From a virus, in the IMG/VR virus record IMGVR_UViG_3300047508_000112, positions 1-45,832 of that record: 45,832 nucleotides of DNA; one strand, 5' to 3'. Of this stretch, positions 1-9,423 are shown in pieces. The position numbers were made by a program, and so were the translations under genes. The notes under the pieces were generated by a model, which did no database searches, was not told the DNA's origin, and saw only the letters and a list, made by a program, of their open reading frames with translations. How positions within the stretch are numbered: position 1 is the first letter of the stretch; the number at the start of each line of letters is the position of its first letter.

Positions 1-1
1 G

Positions 2-1261
2 CTGGTTGGTGGGGTAGCGACGCTACTCACCACGGCGCTCGCTAGTGTCCCGAGCTACATCAACGTGAAGTCTCCAACCTACGGTGCCGTGGGGGACGGC
101 GTAACGGATGACACGGCGGCGCTGAATGCGGCCATCGCGGCGGCGGGCTCAGCTGGAACGCTATTCTTCCCTGCGGGTACGTACAAGATATCCACCGGTC
201 TTACGATTGGCGCAGGTGTTAACCTACTGGGAGCAAGCTCCGGTGTCATAATATTCCAGACTCATGCGACTCAGAATGCTCTGACGATCACCGGGCAGGG
301 TGTCGTAATACAGAACATAACAGTTCAGGTGCAGCCCGGAAAGACCGGGGACTGCATTCGTCTGTCAACCACAGGGACCTGGCTCACCCTCTACAGTTGC
401 AATATCCTCTCCGATACCGGGGCATGTGTCTCCACGCCGGGAGCGGGGCTGGGGAACTTCACCAAGGTCCGCGCGTACGACACCTTCTTTCAGAAGGCCA
501 ACTCGAACACGAACACCTACATGGTTCAGCTCGTGTTCACGGACACTCGCTCGGAGGCGGAGTTCTTTGGTTGTCAGTTCAAAGTGCCCGTGGCATTCGC
601 GGCCACGAACGAGAAGATCGTACGGATGACGTATGGCTCTCTCTCGGGTTGCAGCTTCGACATGTGCGGCAATGCCAGCGGGACGCATGTGGCTGTGGCT
701 GCGCCTACGGTAGAAGTTGTGGGGCGCACAACGGTAGTATCTGGTTGCACGTTCACGGCTGCTGGAGCAGGCGGCACAATCATTTACCTCCAGTCCGGAG
801 CCAACAACTCCATCTTCGATGCCGGCAACAACTTCGGCACGTCGGGGACGATCTATAGCGGGGTCCCCACAGCGACCACGAGCGGCGGCGCTGCGCTCAC
901 GGCCATCCAGGGGATGGAGGCACTAAACTGGGCGTCGGGCGACCTGCCGGCCAATTTCCACACCTATAGCCACCTGGTGGTGCATGCGACATTCAACTGG
1001 ACCGCGGCGCCGAACACGATCGCCCTGGGCGCAAACATTCAGCCGGGGCGACGCATCCTGATCACGCTGTGGAACAACTCCGGCGGCTCAAGGACTTCCG
1101 CGGCGATCATCTCTGGAGTGGCGCATATGTTCTACTCGGCAGGAATGTCGCTCACCATTGCGGACGGAAATGCGGCCACCTACGAGGTAGTGTTCGCCAT
1201 TGTGAACGGGTCGCTCACGGCGATCGTCAAAGGTTACGCGGACAACTTCGGGCCGGTTTGA
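2..1261 (+). CDS. Tailspike with pectate-lyase-like beta-helix (3' part; 5' part at the other end of the window)
   Basis: This is the C-terminal part of a protein of about 550 residues whose first 130 codons lie at 45273-45664; the frame is continuous if base 45664 joins base 1. The segment YGAVGDGVTDDTAALNAAI (about residue 157 of the joined protein) is the classic entry motif of the Pectate_lyase_3 beta-helix family. The following Gly/Asn/Thr-rich short strands fit a right-handed parallel beta-helix. By family knowledge such phage proteins are trimeric tailspikes that bind or cleave host surface polysaccharide; catalytic residues cannot be assigned here. Its TGA is followed one base later by the gp10-like gene. 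A GTG at 65 is internal, not the start. Confidence 0.85.
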   Translation: MVGGVATLLTTALASVPSYINVKSPTYGAVGDGVTDDTAALNAAIAAAGSAGTLFFPAGTYKISTGLTIGAGVNLLGASSGVIIFQTHATQNALTITGQGVVIQNITVQVQPGKTGDCIRLSTTGTWLTLYSCNILSDTGACVSTPGAGLGNFTKVRAYDTFFQKANSNTNTYMVQLVFTDTRSEAEFFGCQFKVPVAFAATNEKIVRMTYGSLSGCSFDMCGNASGTHVAVAAPTVEVVGRTTVVSGCTFTAAGAGGTIIYLQSGANNSIFDAGNNFGTSGTIYSGVPTATTSGGAALTAIQGMEALNWASGDLPANFHTYSHLVVHATFNWTAAPNTIALGANIQPGRRILITLWNNSGGSRTSAAIISGVAHMFYSAGMSLTIADGNAATYEVVFAIVNGSLTAIVKGYADNFGPV

Positions 1262-1262
1262 A

Positions 1263-2714
1263 ATGCCGGAACTACCTCTCGGCTTCGCCAACAAGCAGGA
1301 AAGCGGGCTCGAGGAGCTGGCGGGCGCCACTGTGCTCGCGGCCAACGTGCTCATCGATACGAAGGGCGCGGTCAAGCGGCGGCCGGGTATCGCGAGCTTC
1401 AGCCAGCTGGTGAACGCTAGCGGAATATCCGCGGTGCATGAGAGCTATGGCGGCGACCTCTACGCTGTGGCTCAAGGCGGACCGGAGCGGTTCATCTACA
1501 AGGTGACTCCTGCGGGCTCGACGGTGCTGGGAGGCGGCGTAAGCCCCGCCGGCCTCACCGGGACACTGCGCCCGACGATCGCCGAGACTGAGATGCTGCT
1601 CGTGCTAGCCGGCGGAGCGAAGCTCCAGAAGGTCGAGCTGGCAACTGGGCTATCCGATCGTCTCGGCGGGACGCCGCCGACCGCAACGCATGTCATCGTC
1701 AACTCCTCGCGCCTTGTAGTCAACGACATCGCCGAGTTCACGTCGTGGGTGCGTTTCTCTGGAATCGCTCAAGGTCTAGAGACCTATGCCGGCTTCGAGC
1801 TGTGGCAGGAAGGGCTTGTAGTCGATGGAACGTCAGCCGGGCATGTTTCAGCGGAGGCGAAGGCCGATCCGATGGTTTGTTTGGCGGGCAACACCAACGA
1901 GGTGGTGGCGTTCGGCGTGGACACGACACAAGTGTTCTCTCCTGACCCTACTGGCGTTTTTGCTCCTGTTGTTGCTCTGGAGTACGGTTGCTCGGCTCCC
2001 TACTCTATATTGCCGGTAGACTCCTCGTTCTGCTGGCTCGACAACTTGGGACGCATCATCATGAGCGATGGGCGCTCGGTCACGGACCTGTCCGAGCCCA
2101 TCAAGGCCACGCTCGATGGCATCGATACGGTCTCGGACTGCTTCGCCTTCCGATACATTGAGGGGCCCTATGATGTGATGGTCTGGGTCTTCCCGACCGA
2201 TGGGCGGGCGTTCGCGTTCCAGAAGGGGGCGGGTTGGTCGGAGTGGCTCGGCTGGAACGAGGACACGAACAACTGGGGAGCCCTGCCCATCAGCGCGCAC
2301 TTCTACTCCTCGCTCCACGCCCGGAACTATGTCGGCACCGCCACTGGGTATGTGGGCAAGCTGACATCGGAGGCCTCTACGGACCTAGGGACACGGATCA
2401 ATGCCCAGGTCGTGACGGGGTTTCTCGGTCGAGGGACTGACGCTAAGAAGCACTGCCAATGTGTCCGTTTCTCGCTACGGCGAGGGGAGTCGCGAACGGA
2501 AGAGCCGGTAGCGTTCCTGTCCTGGCGTGACGATCCGGGTCCATGGGGACAGAAGATCCCGGTAAGCCTAGGCCTAGCTGGGGAGCGCACGATCGTGCTA
2601 GAATACCGGTCACTCGGCGTATATCGCCGTCGTCAGTGGCGCTTCGAGTTCTCCGGTTCGGAGGACATCACCCTCATCGGAGCCAACGAGACCTTCGAGG
2701 TCCTGGAGCAGTAA
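1263..2714 (+). CDS. P22 gp10-like tail hub / packaged DNA stabilization protein
   Basis: The 483-residue product is close to the length of P22 gp10. It opens with an early KRRPGI motif typical of the family, has many short beta strands with Trp-rich turns (GWSEWLGW) and ends with YRRRQWRFEFSGSEDITLIG, a conserved closing pattern of gp10-type proteins. In P22, gp10 forms the tail hub that plugs the portal channel and keeps packaged DNA in. It follows the tailspike gene with a 1-nt gap and precedes the ejection-protein block. An alternative name would be generic tail hub; the family assignment is by pattern, not search. Confidence 0.75.
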   Translation: MPELPLGFANKQESGLEELAGATVLAANVLIDTKGAVKRRPGIASFSQLVNASGISAVHESYGGDLYAVAQGGPERFIYKVTPAGSTVLGGGVSPAGLTGTLRPTIAETEMLLVLAGGAKLQKVELATGLSDRLGGTPPTATHVIVNSSRLVVNDIAEFTSWVRFSGIAQGLETYAGFELWQEGLVVDGTSAGHVSAEAKADPMVCLAGNTNEVVAFGVDTTQVFSPDPTGVFAPVVALEYGCSAPYSILPVDSSFCWLDNLGRIIMSDGRSVTDLSEPIKATLDGIDTVSDCFAFRYIEGPYDVMVWVFPTDGRAFAFQKGAGWSEWLGWNEDTNNWGALPISAHFYSSLHARNYVGTATGYVGKLTSEASTDLGTRINAQVVTGFLGRGTDAKKHCQCVRFSLRRGESRTEEPVAFLSWRDDPGPWGQKIPVSLGLAGERTIVLEYRSLGVYRRRQWRFEFSGSEDITLIGANETFEVLEQ

Positions 2715-2715
2715 C

Positions 2716-3237
2716 ATGGGACTTTTTAGCGGAGCACACGCGGACAATTCCGGAACCCAGGCGGCTCGCGACCAGGCGGTACAGAGCAACGTCATGCAGG
2801 GGTCTGCGCAGGCGCTCTCGAACTACCGGGTAGCAAATGCCCAGGCTCGTCAGCAGGCTCTAGACAACCAGATGAGCCTCTACGCGGGGCCCAATGCGGC
2901 CTTGGCTGGCATCTCTGGCGGACAGGGGGCAAACCTCTCCCAGGCCGGGGTATCCCCGTTCACGGCCGGATACTTCAACATCGGCCGAGCCACCCCGCAC
3001 CTCCGGAGCAACGGAGAAATCTACAACGGCATGTCCACGGACGCCGCGGGGGACGTGAACTCGACCGATTGGCGCAGCACGGGTCACATCGGGCTCGATC
3101 AGTATCGTGATGGCCCACCGGTCATCTCGGCGCAGTTCAATCCGGGCCGCGTGGACATGAGCCAGAACGGCGCCCCACAGCAACCGCCGCCCCCACAGCA
3201 GAACCCGTTCCAGTTCCGCCCTGGAGGCCGCCAGTGA
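2716..3237 (+). CDS. Gln/Ala-rich virion protein, candidate ejection protein
   Basis: Unrecognised 173-residue protein. The first half is an Ala/Gln-rich helical stretch (residues about 15-60), the middle is Gly-rich, and the tail is Pro/Gln-rich (PQQPPPPQQNPFQF). GGAG lies about 9 nt before the ATG. The stop TGA overlaps the GTG of the next gene (GTGA), so translation is probably coupled. Position directly after the gp10-like hub gene, where P22-like phages keep injected internal proteins, suggests a virion or ejection role; this is inference. Confidence 0.65.
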   Translation: MGLFSGAHADNSGTQAARDQAVQSNVMQGSAQALSNYRVANAQARQQALDNQMSLYAGPNAALAGISGGQGANLSQAGVSPFTAGYFNIGRATPHLRSNGEIYNGMSTDAAGDVNSTDWRSTGHIGLDQYRDGPPVISAQFNPGRVDMSQNGAPQQPPPPQQNPFQFRPGGRQ

Positions 3238-4151
3238 CCCCCGCGTCTCAACCCTCGCAGCTCGCTAGGGACCAGGACATCCCGGGAGCAATTCCCACGC
3301 AAGGCGTCGGGCAGATGAATGTTCCATCTCTGGACACAGGCCGAGCTATGGCCGGTCAGCCTGGAGTACCGAACACGTCCGACTTCAGCCATGGGACGGA
3401 CATGAATACCGCCGGGGTGAACCCGTTCACGGGGGCTCAAGCGCCCGCTCAGGGCCAATCCTACAACCCCTTCAGCAGCCTGGACCAGACTCAGGCTGGG
3501 ACGGGAGAGCAATATGCCCAGTCCGCGCTCGGGTACTACGGAGCGAACGGGATGCCCGGGTACTCGAACCAGGCTTGGGATCAGTTCCAAGCTCAGACCC
3601 CGGCAGACATGTCGCCCTATTACAACAACGCCGTCAACCAGACGAACAATACACTGAATCAACAGCTCGCGGCTCGTGGAATGTACGGCTCGAGTGCCGG
3701 GGTAGGGCAAATCGCAAATGCTGACACGAACCTTCGCTCGCAAGAAGCGAAGGACAACGCTGAGTATCAGCTCCAGCGCGGCCAGCTTGCGGGCTCGCTG
3801 GGCAGCTCTGCCGACCAGAACCAACTCGCATGGACCAAGGGCCTCGGCGACATCGCGAACAATGCGCAAGAGCTTCAGATGAAGCGCGGGCAGAATGTGT
3901 TCGGAGACCAGATGCTGATGTCCGGACAGCTTTCCGGGCTCGAGGGCAGTGCCTACGACCAGATGTTCAATGCCGATCAGCAGAACCTCGACAGCACGCT
4001 CAGCGCGCTCGGGGTGAACGCTTCGAACAATGCCTCAGCCTCGCAGGGCAAGTACAACCAATTTCAACAACAGCAGCAAGCCGATACCAAGGCGCAGGAT
4101 GACCTGATGCTGAAGGTAGCCATGATGGCCGGCGGAGCGGCGGGACTATGA
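3234..4151 (+). CDS. Gln/Asn-rich virion protein, candidate ejection protein
   Basis: The 305-residue product starts at GTG inside the GTGA overlap with the previous stop. It is rich in Gln, Asn, Ala and Gly, with a long predicted helical section from about residue 130 (NQTNNTLNQQLAARGMYGSS) and a short Gly/Ala hydrophobic C-terminus (MMAGGAAGL). Composition and place between the tail hub and the large Gly-rich gene match internal virion proteins that leave with the DNA. No catalytic motif was seen. It overlaps the next gene through ATGA at 4148. Confidence 0.65.
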   Translation: MTPASQPSQLARDQDIPGAIPTQGVGQMNVPSLDTGRAMAGQPGVPNTSDFSHGTDMNTAGVNPFTGAQAPAQGQSYNPFSSLDQTQAGTGEQYAQSALGYYGANGMPGYSNQAWDQFQAQTPADMSPYYNNAVNQTNNTLNQQLAARGMYGSSAGVGQIANADTNLRSQEAKDNAEYQLQRGQLAGSLGSSADQNQLAWTKGLGDIANNAQELQMKRGQNVFGDQMLMSGQLSGLEGSAYDQMFNADQQNLDSTLSALGVNASNNASASQGKYNQFQQQQQADTKAQDDLMLKVAMMAGGAAGL

Positions 4152-5110
4152 TCAACTTCAGTGCATTCCTTCGCCCCATGCCACGCCCGGCGGATGCTCC
4201 TGGGCCGCTCGATGAGACGGGAATCATCGACAGCGCGTTCGAGGGCATGAACCGACGAAGCCAGCAGGGCAAGGAGAACGCTCGTGCGGATGAACGACTC
4301 GGTATCGACAAGCAGCACGAGATGCTCGCGAACAAGCGAGAGCAGGACTACATCGACCTGGCCAAGCATCAGCAGGGCTACCGGGAGCGAACGGATCGGC
4401 GCGAGACGGCGGACAAGCAACGCGCGCTCATCCGTGAGCTAATGGACAAGTACGTCAACGCGCCGAACCAGGCCTCACGGGCGATGTATCGCCAACAGCT
4501 AGCGCAGCTGGGGATCAACATGGATCGCGAGCGTGGGACTCCTCCGCCGGCCATCAGCGCTCCCATGGGCTCTCGCGCGCAGACGGGCGGGCAAGCCCCC
4601 GGCGCGACCAGAGACACGACGGACTACTCAGCCGTGGCCCAGGGCATGGGCATGACCAAGCCCGCTCCAGCGGCGGCGCCAGACCAGCTGTCCCCGGAAG
4701 CGGCGCAGGCTGTGGGCGGCATGATGGGAGGTGGGAATCGGCCCACGTCGGCCCCGATGTCCGCTCAGGAGACGCGCCAGCTCAGCGGCATGGCCAATCG
4801 TCCGATGCTGCCCCATGCTGGGCCAGCAAGCTCCGGGATCATCCCGCAACGGCCAATGCCAGCAATGGCTGCCAGGACCCCGGATGCCGGTGGACCCGCA
4901 CCGAATGGAGGGGGCCCGGTCGGTCCTATCCCGGGCCAAGGCGATCTCGAGGGAGATTGGCAGCAGGCATATGCGCGCGGCGGTGGTCCTCCACTGCTAC
5001 CGGGGCAAACGCCTGTTCTGACCCCGCCCCCAGAGTGGTTGCGCCAGTACATGGACGCGGAGCGGATGCCGGAGCAGAGCTTTTTGAGCGAGGGCGACTC
5101 ACTGCAATGA
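4148..5110 (+). CDS. Hypothetical virion protein, charged helical then Pro/Gly-rich
   Basis: The 320-residue product is not recognised. Residues about 30-130 form a strongly charged, Gln/Arg/Glu-rich helical region that may coil; the remainder is Pro, Gly and Met rich and probably disordered. The start is set by an ATGA overlap with the preceding gene, and the end overlaps the next start in the same way at 5107. Its place inside the presumed ejection cluster is the only functional hint. Confidence 0.65.
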   Translation: MINFSAFLRPMPRPADAPGPLDETGIIDSAFEGMNRRSQQGKENARADERLGIDKQHEMLANKREQDYIDLAKHQQGYRERTDRRETADKQRALIRELMDKYVNAPNQASRAMYRQQLAQLGINMDRERGTPPPAISAPMGSRAQTGGQAPGATRDTTDYSAVAQGMGMTKPAPAAAPDQLSPEAAQAVGGMMGGGNRPTSAPMSAQETRQLSGMANRPMLPHAGPASSGIIPQRPMPAMAARTPDAGGPAPNGGGPVGPIPGQGDLEGDWQQAYARGGGPPLLPGQTPVLTPPPEWLRQYMDAERMPEQSFLSEGDSLQ

Positions 5111-6318
5111 GCCCGATGCCCACAGCGTTTCCGGTTCAACCGGATGTCCCATACGGGATGGAAGGCGGTCGTCACGAGTTGCCGGGCATCACTGTGGCCA
5201 ACATCCCGCCCCCGCCGGATGAGATCAATCTCGACGCGCCTCCCCCACGCGCGCCGTATGGGATGGATCCGAACGTTCGGCACGTTCTCCCGGGTATCAC
5301 ACGCCTACCGCCACCCACGGCTCCGGTGGACGATGAATCGCAATACCTGGACGAGCACGGTAACGAGTACGGCATCTCGTTCAAGGACCCGACCACGGGT
5401 CAGCGGATTACCCTCCGTCCGAACCTCGAGAACTCGGAGCAAGTACGCGCGAAGAAGATTCACGCTCTCGGTAGTGCGCTGATGGATCACGCCCATACCG
5501 AAGCAGAGAAGGTGGCTGCGGAGCGCGCAGCGGCATGGGGCCTAGCGCAGGCGGACACCGATGTTCCCATCGAGCACGTCATCGCGAATATGGATGCCTC
5601 CTATCGCAAAGATACCGGGTACGAAGCCGCGCTATCCAAACAGACACTCGCGAACCAGGGCAAGCTCGATGCGGTCCATGCAAGGTTCCCATGGGGCACC
5701 GGAACGGGTGGAGGGACCAATCTGAAGCAGGACAAGTTCGACCTCCAGGAGAGCCAGGGCTACACGTCCGACCTGTCCGGCCTGGTGGAAGCGGAGCGCA
5801 AGAACTACGACTTCAAGGCCAACCAAGCCACGCAACAGGCTACGCAGAAGATGCTGGCGATGATGAACTCTGGCAATGCTCTTGCCCAACGAGTAGCCGT
5901 GATGCAAGAGCTGAAGGAGCTGACCGGCAAGCAGCAGACGGCTCGCGAACAGGCCGCAATTGCGAACGCAGCCGGTGTGATGGAAGCGTGGATGAACGAC
6001 TGGGCGCTCAAAATCCCGGGGGCGGACCCGCAGCTCAGTGAAAGTTATCGCAGAAAGTTCATCGAAGCACTCCAGATCGCTCAGCAGACCGCGCAGCAGA
6101 CTATGGCCGACCTCGGCGAATCCGGGGTGAATGCCTTGAAGACGGCACCGTTCTATCAGCGTATGTCCCCCGAGGAGCGGGCAATGGCTGAGGCGCATGT
6201 TCGTGGGCGACTGTCGGGTAAGTTCGACCTGCCGCAGGAGAACAACGGCATTACGTTCGGGCAGCCCAAGCCAAAGCAGGCTCCCAAGAAGTACAATATC
6301 GGTGACATCGTCAAATGA
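5107..6318 (+). CDS. Hypothetical virion protein with internal PYGM...LPGI repeats
   Basis: The open frame extends upstream to 4957, but the start is placed at ATG 5107 because it overlaps the previous stop as ATGA and the upstream part is antisense-like filler. The 403-residue product begins with a Pro-rich region holding two copies of a PYGM-x5/6-H-x-LPGI element (near residues 15-30 and 48-65), followed by long Ala/Gln/Lys-rich helices. No enzyme motif was seen. It ends in an ATGA overlap with the largest ejection gene, so the four genes 3234-8963 look like one translationally coupled unit. Confidence 0.7.
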   Translation: MSPMPTAFPVQPDVPYGMEGGRHELPGITVANIPPPPDEINLDAPPPRAPYGMDPNVRHVLPGITRLPPPTAPVDDESQYLDEHGNEYGISFKDPTTGQRITLRPNLENSEQVRAKKIHALGSALMDHAHTEAEKVAAERAAAWGLAQADTDVPIEHVIANMDASYRKDTGYEAALSKQTLANQGKLDAVHARFPWGTGTGGGTNLKQDKFDLQESQGYTSDLSGLVEAERKNYDFKANQATQQATQKMLAMMNSGNALAQRVAVMQELKELTGKQQTAREQAAIANAAGVMEAWMNDWALKIPGADPQLSESYRRKFIEALQIAQQTAQQTMADLGESGVNALKTAPFYQRMSPEERAMAEAHVRGRLSGKFDLPQENNGITFGQPKPKQAPKKYNIGDIVK

Positions 6319-8963
6319 TCACCGAGGACATCTATAACCACCGGAACGACATCCTGAAGCAGGGCACTCCCGAGCAGCAGGCGAAGTTCCGTGCGATGGT
6401 AACGGAATACGAGAAGAGTAAGGGACCGAGCAAGGAATCACTGCCGCTAGCGGTCCAGGTGGCGCAGTTTCAGGAGCGGCAGCCGCAACAAGGTGCTGGG
6501 GCGAACGTGCTGGAGGCTGAGGGCCATGAGGCTCCTCCGGATGTTATCCCAAACGAAGGCACACGTACGGACTTCCAGGCCGCTCAGCCCGCTCCGTCCC
6601 CGACATCGCAGGAGCTTGGAGTATCGAACGACTGGCTCGCCAATACGCCGCCGCTAGCAGACAGCGCTCGTGTGCCTGGTCCGGCAGAAGGCATCTCGGT
6701 GCGCGCGGGACAGTCGATCTATACGAGCCAGCACCCGACTCGTCTGTTCGATGAATCATTGCCCAACGCTTCAAAGCTCAAGAAGTTCCAGGAGCCACCG
6801 GAATACTCTCCGCCCGGAATGCACCTGCCGGACTATGTCGGCGGCTCGACGGTGCACCTCCATGAGCCGAGCCATGATCAATTCGAGGCGGATATGGGGC
6901 CAATCCTCCATGCGCGGGGCATTCCAGCTGACCCCAGGGATGGGCGGTACCAGGAACTATACTCTGAGTATTCAGACAAGCAGTACGCGGATGCCTATAA
7001 ACATGCGGTAGATACCGGTACCCCGATCGTGCGAGTGGACTACGTGCTCCAGCATAACAAGGGCATGGGCGCGCTCGCTGACTATCTAGCCGCGAAGGGT
7101 ACCGCCAAGGCCATGACCTTCTCAGAGGGCTTCATGAACGGGCTGGTGCCCGGGAGTACGGCGGCTCTCCTGGGGGCCGCTCAGCCACTGACGGACCAGC
7201 CCCTACTAGACCAATACCGCGAGGGCCAATCGGCCAATCCCATCACCGCCGGTATCGGGACACTTGCTGGCGCAGCGCAACCCGGATCGCTCATGGGTGA
7301 GGCTGCCGGAGGGATTGCGAGGGGCGTCGGGATGGGCTCAGGAGCCCGCAGGATTGCGGGGGCAGCAATGGGCGGAGCCTGGGGTGGTGTCGGCGCGGCA
7401 GCTCTCCAGGGCGCATCTGAGGGCTCTGGGGTCGACGAGATCATAAACGACGCCAGCAACGCGGCCCCCATCGGGCTTTTGCTCGGAGCGGGCGGGCAAG
7501 CGCTCGCTGAAGGGGCAGGAGCGTACCGTGCGCATGTTCGCCGTGGTCCTCTCGCCAAGGAGCTGGGCAATGCCGAGAGGGCAGGGGTGGCGACGGATGC
7601 GTTCCGCGGGCTCAAAGCCCCAGATGCGATGAACGCAGCGATCGAGGAAGCTCGCCCTCCCGTGCCGGGCGAGCAGAAGAGCTACTTCGAGGGCTCCCCG
7701 GTGGAGTACCAGGCCCGCAAGGTGGAAGGTCCGCTCTCGGAAGCCAACGCTCAGGCGATCAAGGACGAAAAGATCCGCCAGCAGAACGAGACTGCTCAGT
7801 TCGTCCAGCAGAACCCACATCTGACGACGCCGCGCCCGATGAAGGCGACCGTCCAGACGGCGGTGAAGCTGCTCGAGGAGCTGTCCGTACCCGAAGCCCG
7901 AGGCGGCCAGTTCCCACCGAGCGCCGGAGCCGCCCTTCCCGGGCGCAGCAATGCCGCCCTGGCAAAGTTCGTAGAGGGTTCTGTCAAGCCCGAGCTAGTC
8001 CTCGCGACGAACGCCGACAAGGCCGGCATGGAGGCCTCAGGAGCCATTGCCGCCATCCCGCTCCAGCAGGCTCGTGAGATGGGCATCGACGTGGACAAGC
8101 TCGTCAAGGGCCTGCCTCCGCGGGACACGAGAGCCTCGTTCATTGCCGGCAACCACGGCGACCCCAGTGCGACGAACAACGTCCGGGGTACCTCCTCGGA
8201 GGACGCGCTGAAGGTGCTCCTGGTCCCGCGCACGTACGACGCGCAGACCATGGACACCCAGATCAAAATCCTGGACGACCTCGCCAAGGAGGGCTCGAAG
8301 GGGAAGCCCGACTTCGTATGGGACCGGCTCCACGCCGCCGCCCGAGAGGACCGTGGGCAATTCGGGGAGGGGTGGAAGAAGCTAAAGGAAGCCCAACACG
8401 AGCGCATGTCGACCCTCGAGCAGCGCGCGGCCGACGCTGGTCTGCCAGCGGGTGACCTGACCCAGCCGAACGATGTGAAGGCATTCCGCTCAGCCCTCGA
8501 GCAATCCGGGAGCCCTAAGCAGGCCGCAGCCACCAAGGAGGCTCACCTGTCGCTGGCCGAACAAGCCGGTCAGCGCCGGGGATTGGGTCTGCTTCAGGGG
8601 CAGCGGGCCTACGACGCCCTGAAGTCGTCGACCAAGATCAACGCCAACCCCATCGTGACCTCCGGAGGGGCCTACGAGCGCCTGGGAAACCTTGGGTCAG
8701 CGGCATCCCTGCGCCTCGATGCGGTAGCGCGAGCGCTGGCTAGGAACCCCGAGGGGCTGTCGTCCATCACGACCCGGGAGATCGGTCCCGAGCTAATGGC
8801 CACCATCCGGCAGATGTCCAGCGGAGCCAGGCTACCGCCATCGGCGGTGGAGCACGCTCCCCCGGGGGCGTTCATGAACATGTTCGGCCTGGGGGGCGGA
8901 GGGCTTGGCGTCCGGGCTGCGCAAGTGTACAGTTCCACGGGCCGGGATTTGCTCTCGGACTAG
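6315..8963 (+). CDS. Large ejection-type protein; in-frame TAG with open frame to TAA at 9023
   Basis: The 882-residue product has a charged N-terminus, a Gly/Ala-rich weakly hydrophobic segment at about residues 275-372 that could insert in a membrane, and a long helical C-terminal half. This size and design resemble large podoviral ejection proteins (for example P22 gp16), but similarity is by architecture only. The frame ends at TAG 8961-8963. The same frame then stays open for 19 codons (DIANLLTLIKAHGGNAEAR) to TAA 9021-9023, one base before the next ATG. Since neighbours are packed with 0-4 nt between them, the ancestral end was probably 9023. Recent nonsense mutation, sequence error or amber readthrough are all possible. 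Confidence 0.75.
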   Translation: MITEDIYNHRNDILKQGTPEQQAKFRAMVTEYEKSKGPSKESLPLAVQVAQFQERQPQQGAGANVLEAEGHEAPPDVIPNEGTRTDFQAAQPAPSPTSQELGVSNDWLANTPPLADSARVPGPAEGISVRAGQSIYTSQHPTRLFDESLPNASKLKKFQEPPEYSPPGMHLPDYVGGSTVHLHEPSHDQFEADMGPILHARGIPADPRDGRYQELYSEYSDKQYADAYKHAVDTGTPIVRVDYVLQHNKGMGALADYLAAKGTAKAMTFSEGFMNGLVPGSTAALLGAAQPLTDQPLLDQYREGQSANPITAGIGTLAGAAQPGSLMGEAAGGIARGVGMGSGARRIAGAAMGGAWGGVGAAALQGASEGSGVDEIINDASNAAPIGLLLGAGGQALAEGAGAYRAHVRRGPLAKELGNAERAGVATDAFRGLKAPDAMNAAIEEARPPVPGEQKSYFEGSPVEYQARKVEGPLSEANAQAIKDEKIRQQNETAQFVQQNPHLTTPRPMKATVQTAVKLLEELSVPEARGGQFPPSAGAALPGRSNAALAKFVEGSVKPELVLATNADKAGMEASGAIAAIPLQQAREMGIDVDKLVKGLPPRDTRASFIAGNHGDPSATNNVRGTSSEDALKVLLVPRTYDAQTMDTQIKILDDLAKEGSKGKPDFVWDRLHAAAREDRGQFGEGWKKLKEAQHERMSTLEQRAADAGLPAGDLTQPNDVKAFRSALEQSGSPKQAAATKEAHLSLAEQAGQRRGLGLLQGQRAYDALKSSTKINANPIVTSGGAYERLGNLGSAASLRLDAVARALARNPEGLSSITTREIGPELMATIRQMSSGARLPPSAVEHAPPGAFMNMFGLGGGGLGVRAAQVYSSTGRDLLSD

Positions 8964-9024
8964 GACATCGCGAATCTTCTCACCCTGATCAAAGCCCACG
9001 GCGGAAACGCGGAGGCACGGTAAC

Positions 9025-9423
9025 ATGCCCGATACAGCCATTTTCAAGTACGTCACGGCAACCGGAGCCGCCGGCCTAGTGCCCGGGAACGACTCGAACA
9101 CCTACAACCTGTTCAGCTCGGTCGTAGCGTTCCAGGGAGCGAGAATGGCTCCGCAGATGGGCTACAAGCGACTCGTCGTGGACATCAAGAATGCTGGAGG
9201 CAACGGCACCCTGAAGTTCTACAAGTCCGTAGACCGAGGGGTGAACTGGCTCCAAATCGATGAGATCGCGGTCACGGCTCCTGCGGCGAACGCGACGAAC
9301 GTCTACGACTTCCTCATCGAGGAATACGATGACTTCAAGCTCGACTGGGTCAACGGCGGGACCATTCAGAACCCCTGGTCGGTAAGCATTGCGCTGACGG
9401 ATTCGCGCAACCCAATGGCATAA
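9025..9423 (+). CDS. Small beta-rich structural protein, unknown
   Basis: The 132-residue product is not recognised. It has alternating hydrophobic beta-strand segments (RLVVDIKNAGGNGTLKFYKS; DDFKLDWVNGG) typical of virion decoration or tail-associated proteins and no Cys or catalytic motif. GGAGG lies 10 nt before the ATG. TAA is followed directly by the ATG of the lectin-like gene. It sits between the ejection cluster and three host-surface-related genes, so a tail or fibre accessory role is a reasonable guess. Confidence 0.65.
   Translation: MPDTAIFKYVTATGAAGLVPGNDSNTYNLFSSVVAFQGARMAPQMGYKRLVVDIKNAGGNGTLKFYKSVDRGVNWLQIDEIAVTAPAANATNVYDFLIEEYDDFKLDWVNGGTIQNPWSVSIALTDSRNPMA

Noticed and set aside
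365-3869. Several minus-strand frames across the tail genes
   Set aside because: They are high-GC antisense shadows without starts, ribosome sites or recognisable protein sequence.
4957-5106. Longer start for the gene ending at 6318
   Set aside because: The extension lies inside the preceding gene, and ATG 5107 has the ATGA coupling used by its neighbours.
6315-9023. Whole-genome TAG reassignment
   Set aside because: TAG ends other genes (29616, 30629, 32652, 38378) at well-packed positions, so it works as a normal stop.
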